DNA from: an uncultured Lachnospiraceae bacterium | GTDB taxonomy: Bacteria; Bacillota_A; Clostridia; Lachnospirales; Lachnospiraceae | Direction of reading: 5' to 3' | Length of the DNA: 14,941 bases | Assembly: GCA_902780985.1 (NCBI GenBank) | Contig: CACZHN010000035.1 | Coordinates: 1-14,941 of the forward strand | Shown: one piece after another, positions 6,602 through 13,963 of the stretch | How positions within the stretch are numbered: position 1 is the first letter of the stretch | Layout: each line of letters starts with the position of its first letter | The notes under the pieces: model-generated | Told to the model about the DNA's origin: nothing | The model's database searches: none | Seen by the model: the letters and a program-made list of their open reading frames with translations, nothing else | Position numbers and translations under genes: made by a program

Positions 6602-7237
6602 TTATATCTGCGAAATCATGGACAAGTTATTTGATTTAAGACAATAATGATATACCGAATCCGACAGCACCATATCCTCAGTCAGTACGCTTCTGTTTAC
6701 GCTTCGTACCATTTCCAGAAGATAACTTATATTGCCTTCGATTCCGCTCTCCGGGATGATCAGATATTCATGAATACTGGATGGCAAAATATAATAATCC
6801 TCACCGAAAAGTTCACCTATTCTCTTAAGTATATTGCTGTATAATATGACCGCGGACCCATTGGAACAGGATGTATTTCCCAAATAATATATGGGCATCC
6901 GAAATTCCTGATCAAGCTCGAATCCCTCAGCACTACCGCAGGAGATATTCATCATCTCCATAACGATATCTTCAAGCTTTTCTATCCTTGCGGGATACCT
7001 CTTCATGGTATTGATCAGAGCGGTATCATACAGCTCTTCCTCAGATAATCCGAGAGCTTTCATATCTTCATCTTTGAGCCAGGCTGTTCCGATAGACGAA
7101 TCCGGCCTGCTGAAGCTGTAAGCTACATCCATATCAAGGAAGGTCCTGCTGGGTTTCCCCACCAGCTTGTCTTTACAGTAATTATGATTTACGAGTGACA
7201 AAAAGATATTTTCTTTTGATAAATTAACGGTTTCCAT
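6602..7237 (-). CDS. DUF5688-like protein of unknown function
   Basis: This 211-residue soluble protein has no signal peptide or membrane segment. The order of motifs ([12 protein letters not shown], then [24 protein letters not shown], then [14 protein letters not shown], then a C-terminal LSDSVYHY) resembles the DUF5688 family I know from Lachnospiraceae, which has no established function. It is shorter than many members, with little N-terminal extension. The start at 7237 has AGGAGG six bases upstream. It lies 55 bases after hisC in the same direction, and no terminator is visible between them, so read-through from hisC is likely. Its stop abuts the cold-shock promoter. The family assignment is from memory of motifs and is moderately confident; the function is unknown. 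Confidence 0.78.
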   Translation of the reverse strand: METVNLSKENIFLSLVNHNYCKDKLVGKPSRTFLDMDVAYSFSRPDSSIGTAWLKDEDMKALGLSEEELYDTALINTMKRYPARIEKLEDIVMEMMNISCGSAEGFELDQEFRMPIYYLGNTSCSNGSAVILYSNILKRIGELFGEDYYILPSSIHEYLIIPESGIEGNISYLLEMVRSVNRSVLTEDMVLSDSVYHYCLKSNNLSMISQI

Positions 7238-7292
7238 ATATATCCTCCTAATCCGGAAGCATATATGTCATCGTTATAGGGGTATCTGAACA

Positions 7293-8354
7293 TTAGCAAA
7301 ACTTCTTCAGAAAATCAACTACTTTTTTCATCTCTTCATCGAGTCCGATGGTGATTCTGAGGAAATCCTTTGTTAAAGGATCCTTGAAGTATCTAAAGTA
7401 AATTCCTTCTTTCTTGGCAGCTTCGAAAACCTCTGCCGCAGTTTTGGTTGAAGGTGAAGCAAATACGAAGTTTGCTCCCGAAGGAAGCACTCTGAATCCG
7501 AGAGTTTTTAATTCTTTTGTGAACCACTCTCTTGTCTTCTTTATAGCTTCTACCTTTTCCTTGAAGTAAGCGTCTTCTTCAATCGAAGCCTTTCCGAGAA
7601 TTATAGACGGTGTATTCATGGTATATGAATTATATGAATACTTAACGTCACTGAGATACTTGATAAGCTTTTCGTTTGCAACAGCATATCCGATTCTCAG
7701 TCCTGCCATGGATCTTGATTTTGAATATGTTCTTACAACGATAAGGTTGTCATATTTACGAGTCAGCTCCATTACAGAAGAGCCTTCCTCAGAGAAGTCG
7801 ATATATGCTTCGTCCACAATAACCACGCTGTCGGGACTGTTCTTTATGATCTCTTCTACTTTATCCTTAGGTGCAAGGATTCCCGTAGGTGCATTCGGAT
7901 TAGGGAATACGATTCCTCCGTTCGACTGCTTATAATCCTCGGGATTGATATTGTAGTTCTCATCAAGAGGTATTGTCTTATACTTGATACGAAGCATTTC
8001 TGCCCATACCGGATAGAATGAATATGTAATATTCGGGAAAAGAACCTCTTTATCTGAATTAAAGAATGTCATAAAGCACATAGCGAGTACATCATCCGAA
8101 CCTACTCCCACAAATACTTCTTCCGGCTTAAATCCGTGATACTCAGCAAGAGCGTTTACAAGCTCTGAAGCTGTAGGATCCGGATACTTCTTATATATAT
8201 CTGTATCCATATGATCAGCAAGCTCCTGTACCTTAGGTGATGGTCCGTAAGGATTCTCGTTAGTATTAAGCTTAATTATGTTTTTGTCTTTAGGCTGTTC
8301 GCCCGGTACATAAGGCTCTACACGTCTTATGTTTTTCTCCCAATTTGCTGCCAT
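7293..8354 (-). CDS. hisC: Histidinol-phosphate aminotransferase (HisC-like)
   Basis: This 353-residue fold-type I PLP aminotransferase has the usual HisC length. The motifs are LNTNENPYGPSP (29-40), the cofactor-phosphate region GVGSDD (83-88), NPNAPTG (152-158), DEAYIDF (181-187, with the aspartate contacting the pyridine nitrogen), the Schiff-base lysine K212 in TYSKS and the GLRIGY arginine R220. In histidine synthesis it transfers an amino group from glutamate to imidazole acetol-phosphate. No other his gene is nearby, so it could be the pathway enzyme encoded apart, or a paralogue that accepts aromatic keto acids. The start has GAGGAG with eight-base spacing. It follows the terminator of the zinc-ribbon gene, so it needs its own promoter, but I could not find a convincing one in the 30-base gap. 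The fold is certain; the substrate less so. Confidence 0.9.
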   Translation of the reverse strand: MAANWEKNIRRVEPYVPGEQPKDKNIIKLNTNENPYGPSPKVQELADHMDTDIYKKYPDPTASELVNALAEYHGFKPEEVFVGVGSDDVLAMCFMTFFNSDKEVLFPNITYSFYPVWAEMLRIKYKTIPLDENYNINPEDYKQSNGGIVFPNPNAPTGILAPKDKVEEIIKNSPDSVVIVDEAYIDFSEEGSSVMELTRKYDNLIVVRTYSKSRSMAGLRIGYAVANEKLIKYLSDVKYSYNSYTMNTPSIILGKASIEEDAYFKEKVEAIKKTREWFTKELKTLGFRVLPSGANFVFASPSTKTAAEVFEAAKKEGIYFRYFKDPLTKDFLRITIGLDEEMKKVVDFLKKFC

Positions 8355-8391
8355 ATGTTTATCTCCTCTTTAATGTAAATATATAAATAGC

Positions 8392-8420
8392 AAAAACGGA
8401 CTACCGAAACGGTAGTCCGT
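8392..8420 (-). terminator. Rho-independent terminator after the zinc-ribbon gene
   Basis: A perfect 11-base GC-rich stem (8396-8406 with 8410-8420) has a 3-base loop and is followed on the minus strand by five T. It closes the mrp-murF-mscS-zinc-ribbon block. Confidence 0.9.
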
Positions 8421-8436
8421 CTTAAAATCGAAGTAA

Positions 8437-9066
8437 TTAATCCTGCTTCGTAAAAACAAGCTCCGTTCCCATTTCAAGTGCTGAATCCTCAGGAATGGTG
8501 ATTGTCTTAGTTTTTGGATCATACTGACACTCAAGAACATCTCCTTCAACTGTGAGCTTAAGAGTATTTCCACTCCATGAAGCCTTACAATTGAATTCCT
8601 GGTTTGAGTCCTCATCAGCAAAATCGGCATAAGCTTCTGCAACCTTCATACCGAATACTGCATCATCGCCATTAATATCTATGTAAAGATCAACCATTCC
8701 CATGTAAGATGAAGTATAATGGCCGTCTCTGTCCTTTCCGCCACCCTTACCGAAGACGAAGAAAAGTACAACACCGATTACAAGAAGTGCGATTGCTGCT
8801 GCAACAACACCGATAACTACTTTCTTATTTGAACCGGGCTGAGCTCCTGCTGCTGTAGGGATTCCGTATCCCTGGTTAGCGTTAGGGTCAAATCCCTGTG
8901 GCTGCTGTGGTGCAAATCCCTGTGGTTCCTGTGGTGCAAATCCCTGCTGTGGCTGTGGATCAAATCCCTGCGGCTGCTGTGGCTGTGCTGCCTGAAGCTG
9001 TGCTCCGCATACCGGGCATGATACTGAGCCGTCCGGAAGATTATTTCCGCATACTGGACAAATCAT
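8437..9066 (-). CDS. Zinc-ribbon membrane protein with Gln/Pro repeat linker
   Basis: The 209-residue product has four parts. An N-terminal zinc ribbon has CPVC twice (C3, C6, C17, C20). A Gln/Pro/Gly/Phe-rich linker contains five 8-residue repeats (32-71). One strongly hydrophobic helix (about 83-105) follows. The last part is a C-terminal beta-rich domain of about 100 residues that should lie outside the membrane if the zinc ribbon is cytoplasmic. This zinc-ribbon/linker/TM/extracellular-domain layout is frequent in Clostridia, with no general function known to me; the C-terminal part resembles small lipocalin-like DUF folds only loosely. The start has AAAGGAG before the ATG. It follows mscS by 66 bases and ends at a terminator. 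Whether it has its own promoter is unclear; the gap is AT-rich but lacks a good -35. Confidence 0.85.
   Translation of the reverse strand: MICPVCGNNLPDGSVSCPVCGAQLQAAQPQQPQGFDPQPQQGFAPQEPQGFAPQQPQGFDPNANQGYGIPTAAGAQPGSNKKVVIGVVAAAIALLVIGVVLFFVFGKGGGKDRDGHYTSSYMGMVDLYIDINGDDAVFGMKVAEAYADFADEDSNQEFNCKASWSGNTLKLTVEGDVLECQYDPKTKTITIPEDSALEMGTELVFTKQD
8854..8973 (-). repeat. Five tandem 24-base units encoding 8-residue repeats
   Basis: Five in-frame units encode variants of PQGFxPQx. Gly-Phe/Tyr falls at residues 34, 42, 50, 58 and 66 of the zinc-ribbon protein. Units 1-4 are close to each other; the fifth (NQGYGIPT) is degenerate. The exact 8-residue period suggests slippage or unequal exchange. 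Confidence 0.85.
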
Positions 9067-9132
9067 ATTTTGTTCTCCTTTACCCTCTTTTTATATGTTC
9101 TGAAAAAACAACAAAGGTATTTTATCATAAAG

Positions 9133-9975
9133 TTATTGCTCAAGTCTACCACTAATTTCAAGATGCTTAAATGCGAAATGTATTCCTGCTTCAGGATATT
9201 CCTTAAGCACCTTCTCCTTTATCTGCGTAGCAGCAAGGAAATTGTCTTCGGCGGTTCTTGTCTCAACAAATACAGTAAGGTCAACACTGCTCTCGCTGAG
9301 ATCGATCTTTACGTTAAGATCGCCGTCTTCGTTGACCACCGCATTTCTCGTAAGATCATTATCGAGTACTATACTTGAAAGTATATGCTTGGCAAGATTC
9401 AGCTTCTTCTCATCCTCTGCATCCTTATACTGTATGGAAACCTTCAGAGGATATTTATTGTTGCCCACTGTTGTAAGATTTCTTATAACACAGTTATCCA
9501 GAACCGAGTTCGGAATGATGTATTCTGCATTATCTATAACACCTGTGATTACCGTATGTCTGAGAGATACTTCTTTTACATATCCCGTAAGACGTTCAGC
9601 GCCGTTATTTATCTCAACTCTGTCGCCAACCTTAAAAGGTCTGAACATTGTCAGGATAAATCCGTGGATGATGTTGCTGAGACCTTCCTGAAAGATAAAG
9701 CCCATTACAACAACCAATAGCGAACTGGACATTAGAATCGTGTTGGAAAAACTGGTCAGGACACTGGAAAGAGCCGCTATCCTGAAAAGGAAAAAGGCAA
9801 GAACAGCTATCTTGATTATTCCGTTCAGAAACTGAAGCTTGATACTTTCTTCCCTGTGGCTTATCAGTCTTTTAAAGATCCTGTCAACAAGTTTTACCAC
9901 CAGAAAGCACAGTACGACATACATCATTGCCAGTACATAATGATTCTCAAATACTTTTAAGATCTTATCTAACAT
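9133..9975 (-). CDS. MscS-type small-conductance mechanosensitive channel
   Basis: The 280-residue product is close to the classic E. coli MscS length. Three membrane segments are visible (about 13-30, 52-70 and 79-110). The third contains the pore-lining stretch and runs into FQEGLSNIIHGFILTMFRPFKVGDRV, the family signature at the pore/beta-domain junction. The cytoplasmic cage follows, including IIPNSVL and a C-terminal alpha/beta region. These channels open under membrane tension and release solutes during osmotic downshock. Its ATG overlaps the murF stop by seven bases, and its AAGGAG lies in the last murF codons, so translation is coupled to a cell-wall enzyme. The usual glycine/alanine-rich packing of TM3 is partly replaced by bulky hydrophobic residues and Ser (LMSSSLLVVVMGF), which could change gating. 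Confidence 0.94.
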   Translation of the reverse strand: MLDKILKVFENHYVLAMMYVVLCFLVVKLVDRIFKRLISHREESIKLQFLNGIIKIAVLAFFLFRIAALSSVLTSFSNTILMSSSLLVVVMGFIFQEGLSNIIHGFILTMFRPFKVGDRVEINNGAERLTGYVKEVSLRHTVITGVIDNAEYIIPNSVLDNCVIRNLTTVGNNKYPLKVSIQYKDAEDEKKLNLAKHILSSIVLDNDLTRNAVVNEDGDLNVKIDLSESSVDLTVFVETRTAEDNFLAATQIKEKVLKEYPEAGIHFAFKHLEISGRLEQ

Positions 9976-11369
9976 TTAATCTCCTTAACTATTTCGGAAA
10001 GCTTCATTCCGTTTGAAGCCTTCAGTAGTACCGCATCTTTATCTTTAAGTATACCCTTAAGATATTCGGCAGCTTCCGCATTTGATTTAAAACTTTTGGA
10101 CGGAATACTGTTTCCCTCTTTATAATACTCGGCATCTTCTCCGAGGATTACAATTTCATCTATGTTCTTGTCATTAAGAAATGTTCCTATTTCCTTATGA
10201 TACTCCGCGCTTCTCTCACCCAGCTCAAACATACTTCCGAGAACCGCAACTCTTCTGCCTTCGACATTTATATCGTTGCAGAGAACGTTGATCGCAGCTT
10301 TCATAGAATCCACGCTGGCATTATAGGTATCATCTATAATAGTATATCCTGCAGATGTGCTGATGATATTCTGCCTCTGACCTTTGAAACTTGCAAAAGA
10401 TTCTGCCGTCTTCTTTACGTCAAGTCCCAGATAATCGGCTACCCCCAGCGCTGCGGTAAGATTAAGCACATTGTGTCTTCCCAGTGCCGAAGAAGTAACT
10501 TTGACTCTGTTTCCTTTATAGCAGAAATCAAATACGGACATGCCGTTTTCCGTAGTCAGATTTTCCGCTCTGTAATCGGCACTTTCATCTGTACCATAGT
10601 AAAATGTCTTTATATTTGTTTTCCCTTTGATATCTCTGAGAAGCCTGTCATCCGCATTTAAGAACAAAACTCCCGTATCGGGATTCATTCTTCCTGTTAT
10701 ACGAAGCTTCTCTTCTCTGATACCTTCTTGAGTTTTAAGAAACTCAATATGAGCTATACCGATATTGGTAACGACCGCGATATCCGGATTTACCATATCC
10801 GTAAGCTTATCCATTCCGCCCGGCTCGCTGATTCCCATTTCAAGAACGGACACATCAGACTCACTGTCAAGGATCCTGGATAATGTAAGAGGAACTCCTA
10901 TCTGCGAATTATTGTTGCCCTCTGTATGGAATACCTTAAGAGAAGCGGCAAGTCCGTGAGATATAAGTTCTCTTGTGGTAGTCTTTCCTACACTTCCGGT
11001 CACACCGATGATATGACCGCCCTTATAAAGGCTTCTCATATATTTTCCGATCTTTTGAAGTGCCGCAAGACAGTCATCAACTCTTATATAAGCTTTATCG
11101 GTCTGAGGCTGCTGATCCGCTAAAGCCTCGGTACCGAAATCTTCTTCTATAAGAGCTGCAGGAGCTCCTGCAAGAGCCGAGGTAAGGAATTTATGGCCGT
11201 CTACATTTTCACCTCTGAAGGCTATGAAAAGACTATCCTCATCGGTCTTTCTGGAATCCGTAGCTATATTTTTAAGAATCTTTGCTCCGACAGATGTTTT
11301 ATCCGTGTCGTGAGCGGTTATAAGCTTTCCTTCTGTTACTCTGACTAATTCATCTATACTGATATTCAT
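9969..11369 (-). CDS. murF: UDP-N-acetylmuramoyl-tripeptide-D-Ala-D-Ala ligase
   Basis: This 466-residue Mur ligase makes the last cytoplasmic peptidoglycan precursor by adding D-Ala-D-Ala to the UDP-MurNAc tripeptide, using ATP. The three Mur domains are visible: an N-terminal substrate domain (about 1-105), a central ATPase with GSVGKTTT (125-132), GNNNSQIG (151-158) and LEMG (176-179), and a C-terminal domain from about 330 containing the IDDTYNAS motif (345-352) that follows GRHN (297-300). The length matches the family. The start has GAGG eight bases before the ATG. It lies 21 bases after mrp and overlaps the channel gene by seven bases. No ddl or other mur gene is adjacent, so it sits outside the usual dcw cluster. 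The call is very secure. Confidence 0.96.
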   Translation of the reverse strand: MNISIDELVRVTEGKLITAHDTDKTSVGAKILKNIATDSRKTDEDSLFIAFRGENVDGHKFLTSALAGAPAALIEEDFGTEALADQQPQTDKAYIRVDDCLAALQKIGKYMRSLYKGGHIIGVTGSVGKTTTRELISHGLAASLKVFHTEGNNNSQIGVPLTLSRILDSESDVSVLEMGISEPGGMDKLTDMVNPDIAVVTNIGIAHIEFLKTQEGIREEKLRITGRMNPDTGVLFLNADDRLLRDIKGKTNIKTFYYGTDESADYRAENLTTENGMSVFDFCYKGNRVKVTSSALGRHNVLNLTAALGVADYLGLDVKKTAESFASFKGQRQNIISTSAGYTIIDDTYNASVDSMKAAINVLCNDINVEGRRVAVLGSMFELGERSAEYHKEIGTFLNDKNIDEIVILGEDAEYYKEGNSIPSKSFKSNAEAAEYLKGILKDKDAVLLKASNGMKLSEIVKEIKC

Positions 11370-11390
11370 GATATCAACCTCACATGCCTC

Positions 11391-12176
11391 TTAAAGGATT
11401 GCGTCAGCCAGCTCATTGAGCCAGTCTCCGCTGAACTTTTCAATCTCTCCTCTGTCAACCAGAGCGGCAAAGTCAGGATTGATAGGAATACGCGCTACAC
11501 GAGGTATATTATACTTCTCTGCTGTCTCGTCGGCTCTGGACATACCGAAGATATAATGCTCTTCTCCGCATCCGGGGCACTTAAAGTAAGACATATTCTC
11601 AACAAGTCCGAGTACAGGGACCTTCATAAGGTCTGCCATTCTTACAGCCTTTGCAACGATCATCTCAACAAGTTCCTGAGGTGATGATACGACTACGATT
11701 CCGTCTACCGGAAGCTGCTGGAATACTGTAAGGGCTACATCGCCTGTTCCCGGCGGCATATCAACGAACATTACATCAATATCACCCCACATAACATCGT
11801 TCCAGAATTGACCTACAGCTCCTGCAATAACAGGACCTCTCCAAAGTACAGGCTGGGTCTCTTCGTCCATAAGTACATTCATGGACATCATCTTGATACC
11901 GGACTCCGTAACTATAGGAAGAATGCTGTCATGTGCACCAACAGCTCTTTTATGTATACCGAAAGCCTTAGGGATTGAAGGACCTGTAATATCCGCATCC
12001 ATAATAGCTGTCTTAAGTCCTTTTCTGTTTGCTATGGTAGCAAGCATAGATGTAACCAGCGACTTACCTACACCACCCTTACCGCTTATTACACCGATAA
12101 CCTTCTTTATCTCAGAATCCTTATTGTGGACCTTCTCAAGTTTAATGTTATCTAAAAACTCCTGTGAATCTGACAT
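11391..12176 (-). CDS. mrp: Mrp/NBP35 (ApbC)-family iron-sulfur carrier ATPase
   Basis: This 261-residue MinD/SIMIBI-class P-loop ATPase has the deviant Walker A GKGGVGKS (32-39), the A' segment MDADITGPSIPK, switch II VDMPPGTGD (138-146) and the paired cysteines C200/C203 (KCPGC) that bind a bridging [4Fe-4S] cluster at the dimer interface. Members carry and transfer Fe-S clusters to apo-proteins in the cytoplasm. The N-terminal DUF59/MIP18 domain present in some homologues is absent; only about 25 residues precede the P-loop. It is the first gene of the block with murF, mscS and the zinc-ribbon gene, downstream of a strong promoter and a palindrome. AGGAG lies about nine bases before the ATG. 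The family is certain; the client proteins are unknown. Confidence 0.95.
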   Translation of the reverse strand: MSDSQEFLDNIKLEKVHNKDSEIKKVIGVISGKGGVGKSLVTSMLATIANRKGLKTAIMDADITGPSIPKAFGIHKRAVGAHDSILPIVTESGIKMMSMNVLMDEETQPVLWRGPVIAGAVGQFWNDVMWGDIDVMFVDMPPGTGDVALTVFQQLPVDGIVVVSSPQELVEMIVAKAVRMADLMKVPVLGLVENMSYFKCPGCGEEHYIFGMSRADETAEKYNIPRVARIPINPDFAALVDRGEIEKFSGDWLNELADAIL

Positions 12177-12200
12177 TTCATCATTCTCCTAACTTAAATC

Positions 12201-12234
12201 ATTCTTCTTATTGATTTCAAATCAATCGAAGAAT
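12201..12234. promoter_or_regulatory. Long palindrome at the mrp transcription start, operator candidate
   Basis: The core at 12210-12226 is a perfect 17-base palindrome, ATTGATTT-C-AAATCAAT. Outer arms ATTCTTC (12201-12207) and GAAGAAT (12228-12234) extend it, offset by one base. It starts right behind the mrp -10 box and covers the predicted transcription start. It could be a repressor operator or a hairpin at the 5' end of the mrp mRNA. There is no T-run, so it is not a terminator. Confidence 0.6.
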
Positions 12235-12263
12235 ATAATATCACAAATTAATATCTTTATCAA
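12235..12263 (-). promoter_or_regulatory. Promoter of the mrp-murF-mscS block
   Basis: TTGATA (12263-12258) and TATTAT (12240-12235) are separated by exactly 17 bases, with TGA directly before the -10 (extended -10). The predicted start is near 12228, giving a leader of about 50 bases. Confidence 0.78.
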
Positions 12264-12284
12264 AATATGAAAATAATCTATAAT
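12257..12284 (+). promoter_or_regulatory. Promoter of the pyrophosphatase gene
   Basis: A consensus TATAAT at 12279-12284 is preceded 16 bases earlier by TTATCA (12257-12262, 4 of 6 matches). The -35 box occupies the same bases as the -35 of the divergent mrp promoter, so the two polymerases would compete. The leader would be about 23 bases. Confidence 0.6.
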
Positions 12285-12313
12285 AGACAGGAATTACATC
12301 AGGAGGAAGACAG

Positions 12314-13963
12314 ATGAATAAATCTGACAGACCGACCTACGTTATAGGCCACAAAAATCCGGATACAGATGCCATCGCGGCTTCTATCGCATATGCAAAC
12401 CTCAAGAATCTCACATCCGAGCATCATAAATACGAGGCTATGCGCTGCGGTAATATAAGTCTCGAAACTCAGTATGTTCTGGATAGATTTAATACAAAAG
12501 CACCAAGATTCATAGGTGATGTCCGTACCCAGGTTAAGGATATGGAGATCAAGAAGCTTCCGGGTATCAGCTGCGAGCTTTCTCTTAAGGAAGCATGGCA
12601 TACCATGAAGGAAAACAACGTTGTTACCCTTTGTATCACCGAAGGAAGGGATCTTAAGGGAATTATCACCACCGGTGATATCGTAGAAACGAATATGGCC
12701 ATCTTTGAATCCGATATGCTTTCAAAGACCAATACAAGCTATATCAATATAGTTCAGACCATTGACGGAACCATGATAACCGGCGAGATAAACGGAGCTT
12801 TCGAAACCGGAAAGACTCTTATAGGTGCAGGAAATGCAGAGCAGCTCGAAGAGTTTATCGAAGACGGCGATATGGTACTTCTGGGAAACAGATATGAAGC
12901 CATGCTCTGTTCCATAGAAATGGGTGCTTCATGCATCATCGTATGCGGAAGCCACACCGTATCTCCTTCCATCCAGAAGCTGGCCGAGGAAAAGAACTGC
13001 CGTATCATTACTTCACCTTACGATACATTTACCGTTGCAAGACTTATAAACATGAGCATGCCGGTAGGTTCATTTATGAAAACGGATAATCTCATTTCCT
13101 TCAAGGTTGATGATTATATCGAAGATATCCAGCCTGTTATGGCTCAGACAAGACACAGATATTTCCCTGTTATAGATTCCAACGGACACTATGCGGGAAT
13201 GGTTTCAAGACGTAACTTCCTGGGTGCCGAAAAGAAAAAGCTCATCCTCGTGGATCATAATGAGAAGAGCCAGGCCGTACAGGGACTTGAAGCAGCCGAG
13301 ATCTTAGAAATCATCGATCACCACAGACTCGGAACCATCACAACAGGAAAGCCTATCTTCTTCAGAAACCAGCCGCTTGGTTCATCCTGTACTATCATTT
13401 ACAACATGTATCAGGAAAACGGAATCGATATCGAGCCTCAGATGGCCGGACTTATGCTTTCAGCTATCATTTCCGATACTCTTCTCTACCGTTCACCTAC
13501 ATGTACGGAAATAGATAAGCGTGCTGGAGCGGCTCTTGCCAAGATTGCGGGAGTAAATGAAGAAGAACTCGCAAAGGAAATGTTCAGTGCGGGAAGTAAT
13601 CTCGGAAGCAAGACTCCTTCAGAGATCATTCATCAGGACTTCAAGAAATTCTCAGTCGGAGAATCGACTATCGGCATAGGCCAGATCAGTTCTATGGATG
13701 TAAACGAGCTTCATATCATCAGAGAGCGCATCGAGCCTGAACTTGAGAAGGCTCTCAATTCCGATAAGCTGGATATGATATTCGTAATGCTTACAAATAT
13801 CATGAAAGAGTCTTCCGAAGTTATCTTTTTCGGAGGAAATGCGGAGCGAATCCTTGAAAGAGGTTTCGGTACACCTGCCAGAAACGGACACATAACCCTT
13901 AACGGTGTTGTATCAAGAAAAAAGCAGATGTTACCAACGATAACATCTGCAATAGAAAACTAA
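12314..13963 (+). CDS. ppaC: Mn-dependent family II inorganic pyrophosphatase with regulatory CBS-DRTGG-CBS insert
   Basis: This 549-residue cytoplasmic enzyme hydrolyses PPi to two phosphates. The DHH catalytic domain is split. The first part has HKNPDTD (H13, D17, D19). After the insert it resumes with VDHNE (D314), IDHH (D335-H337) and IISDT (D388), and the DHHA2 domain ends in SRKKQ (R535-K537), which binds substrate. The insert holds a CBS domain (about 72-127), a DRTGG domain (about 140-245) and a second CBS domain (about 250-306). In characterised CBS-pyrophosphatases these bind adenine nucleotides: AMP/ADP inhibit, and ATP or diadenosine polyphosphates activate. AGGAGG lies seven bases before the ATG. 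It is the only plus-strand gene, divergent from mrp and convergent with the CYTH gene, whose stop it overlaps by three bases. No terminator of its own is visible. Confidence 0.97.
   Translation: MNKSDRPTYVIGHKNPDTDAIAASIAYANLKNLTSEHHKYEAMRCGNISLETQYVLDRFNTKAPRFIGDVRTQVKDMEIKKLPGISCELSLKEAWHTMKENNVVTLCITEGRDLKGIITTGDIVETNMAIFESDMLSKTNTSYINIVQTIDGTMITGEINGAFETGKTLIGAGNAEQLEEFIEDGDMVLLGNRYEAMLCSIEMGASCIIVCGSHTVSPSIQKLAEEKNCRIITSPYDTFTVARLINMSMPVGSFMKTDNLISFKVDDYIEDIQPVMAQTRHRYFPVIDSNGHYAGMVSRRNFLGAEKKKLILVDHNEKSQAVQGLEAAEILEIIDHHRLGTITTGKPIFFRNQPLGSSCTIIYNMYQENGIDIEPQMAGLMLSAIISDTLLYRSPTCTEIDKRAGAALAKIAGVNEEELAKEMFSAGSNLGSKTPSEIIHQDFKKFSVGESTIGIGQISSMDVNELHIIRERIEPELEKALNSDKLDMIFVMLTNIMKESSEVIFFGGNAERILERGFGTPARNGHITLNGVVSRKKQMLPTITSAIEN
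13918..13950 (-). terminator. Terminator for the CYTH gene, inside the ppaC coding end
   Basis: A perfect 10-base stem, GCAGATGTTA (13924-13933) with TAACATCTGC (13941-13950) and a 7-base loop, is followed on the minus strand by six T (13923-13918). It lies 10 bases past the CYTH stop. The T-run is the complement of the codons for R535-K536-K537 of the pyrophosphatase. On the plus strand no T-run follows, so it should act only on minus-strand transcripts. Confidence 0.82.

Noticed and set aside
8355..8391. Promoter for hisC
   Set aside because: The gap is AT-rich with several TATA-like hexamers, but none has a -35 with acceptable spacing; I could not support a call.
8370..8642. 90-codon minus-strand frame
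   Set aside because: It overlaps the zinc-ribbon gene in another frame and runs through a strong terminator hairpin.
8854..8973. Tandem repeats considered as a CRISPR-like array
   Set aside because: The 24-base units are contiguous, in frame and encode a periodic linker; there are no unique spacers and no cas genes.
9067..9132. Promoter for the zinc-ribbon gene
   Set aside because: A TATAAA is present, but the -35 candidates are poor; read-through from mscS is equally likely.
9242..9720. Two overlapping plus-strand frames of 149 and 111 codons
   Set aside because: Both lie antisense to the MscS channel gene, with low-complexity Ser/Leu composition typical of reverse-strand translation.
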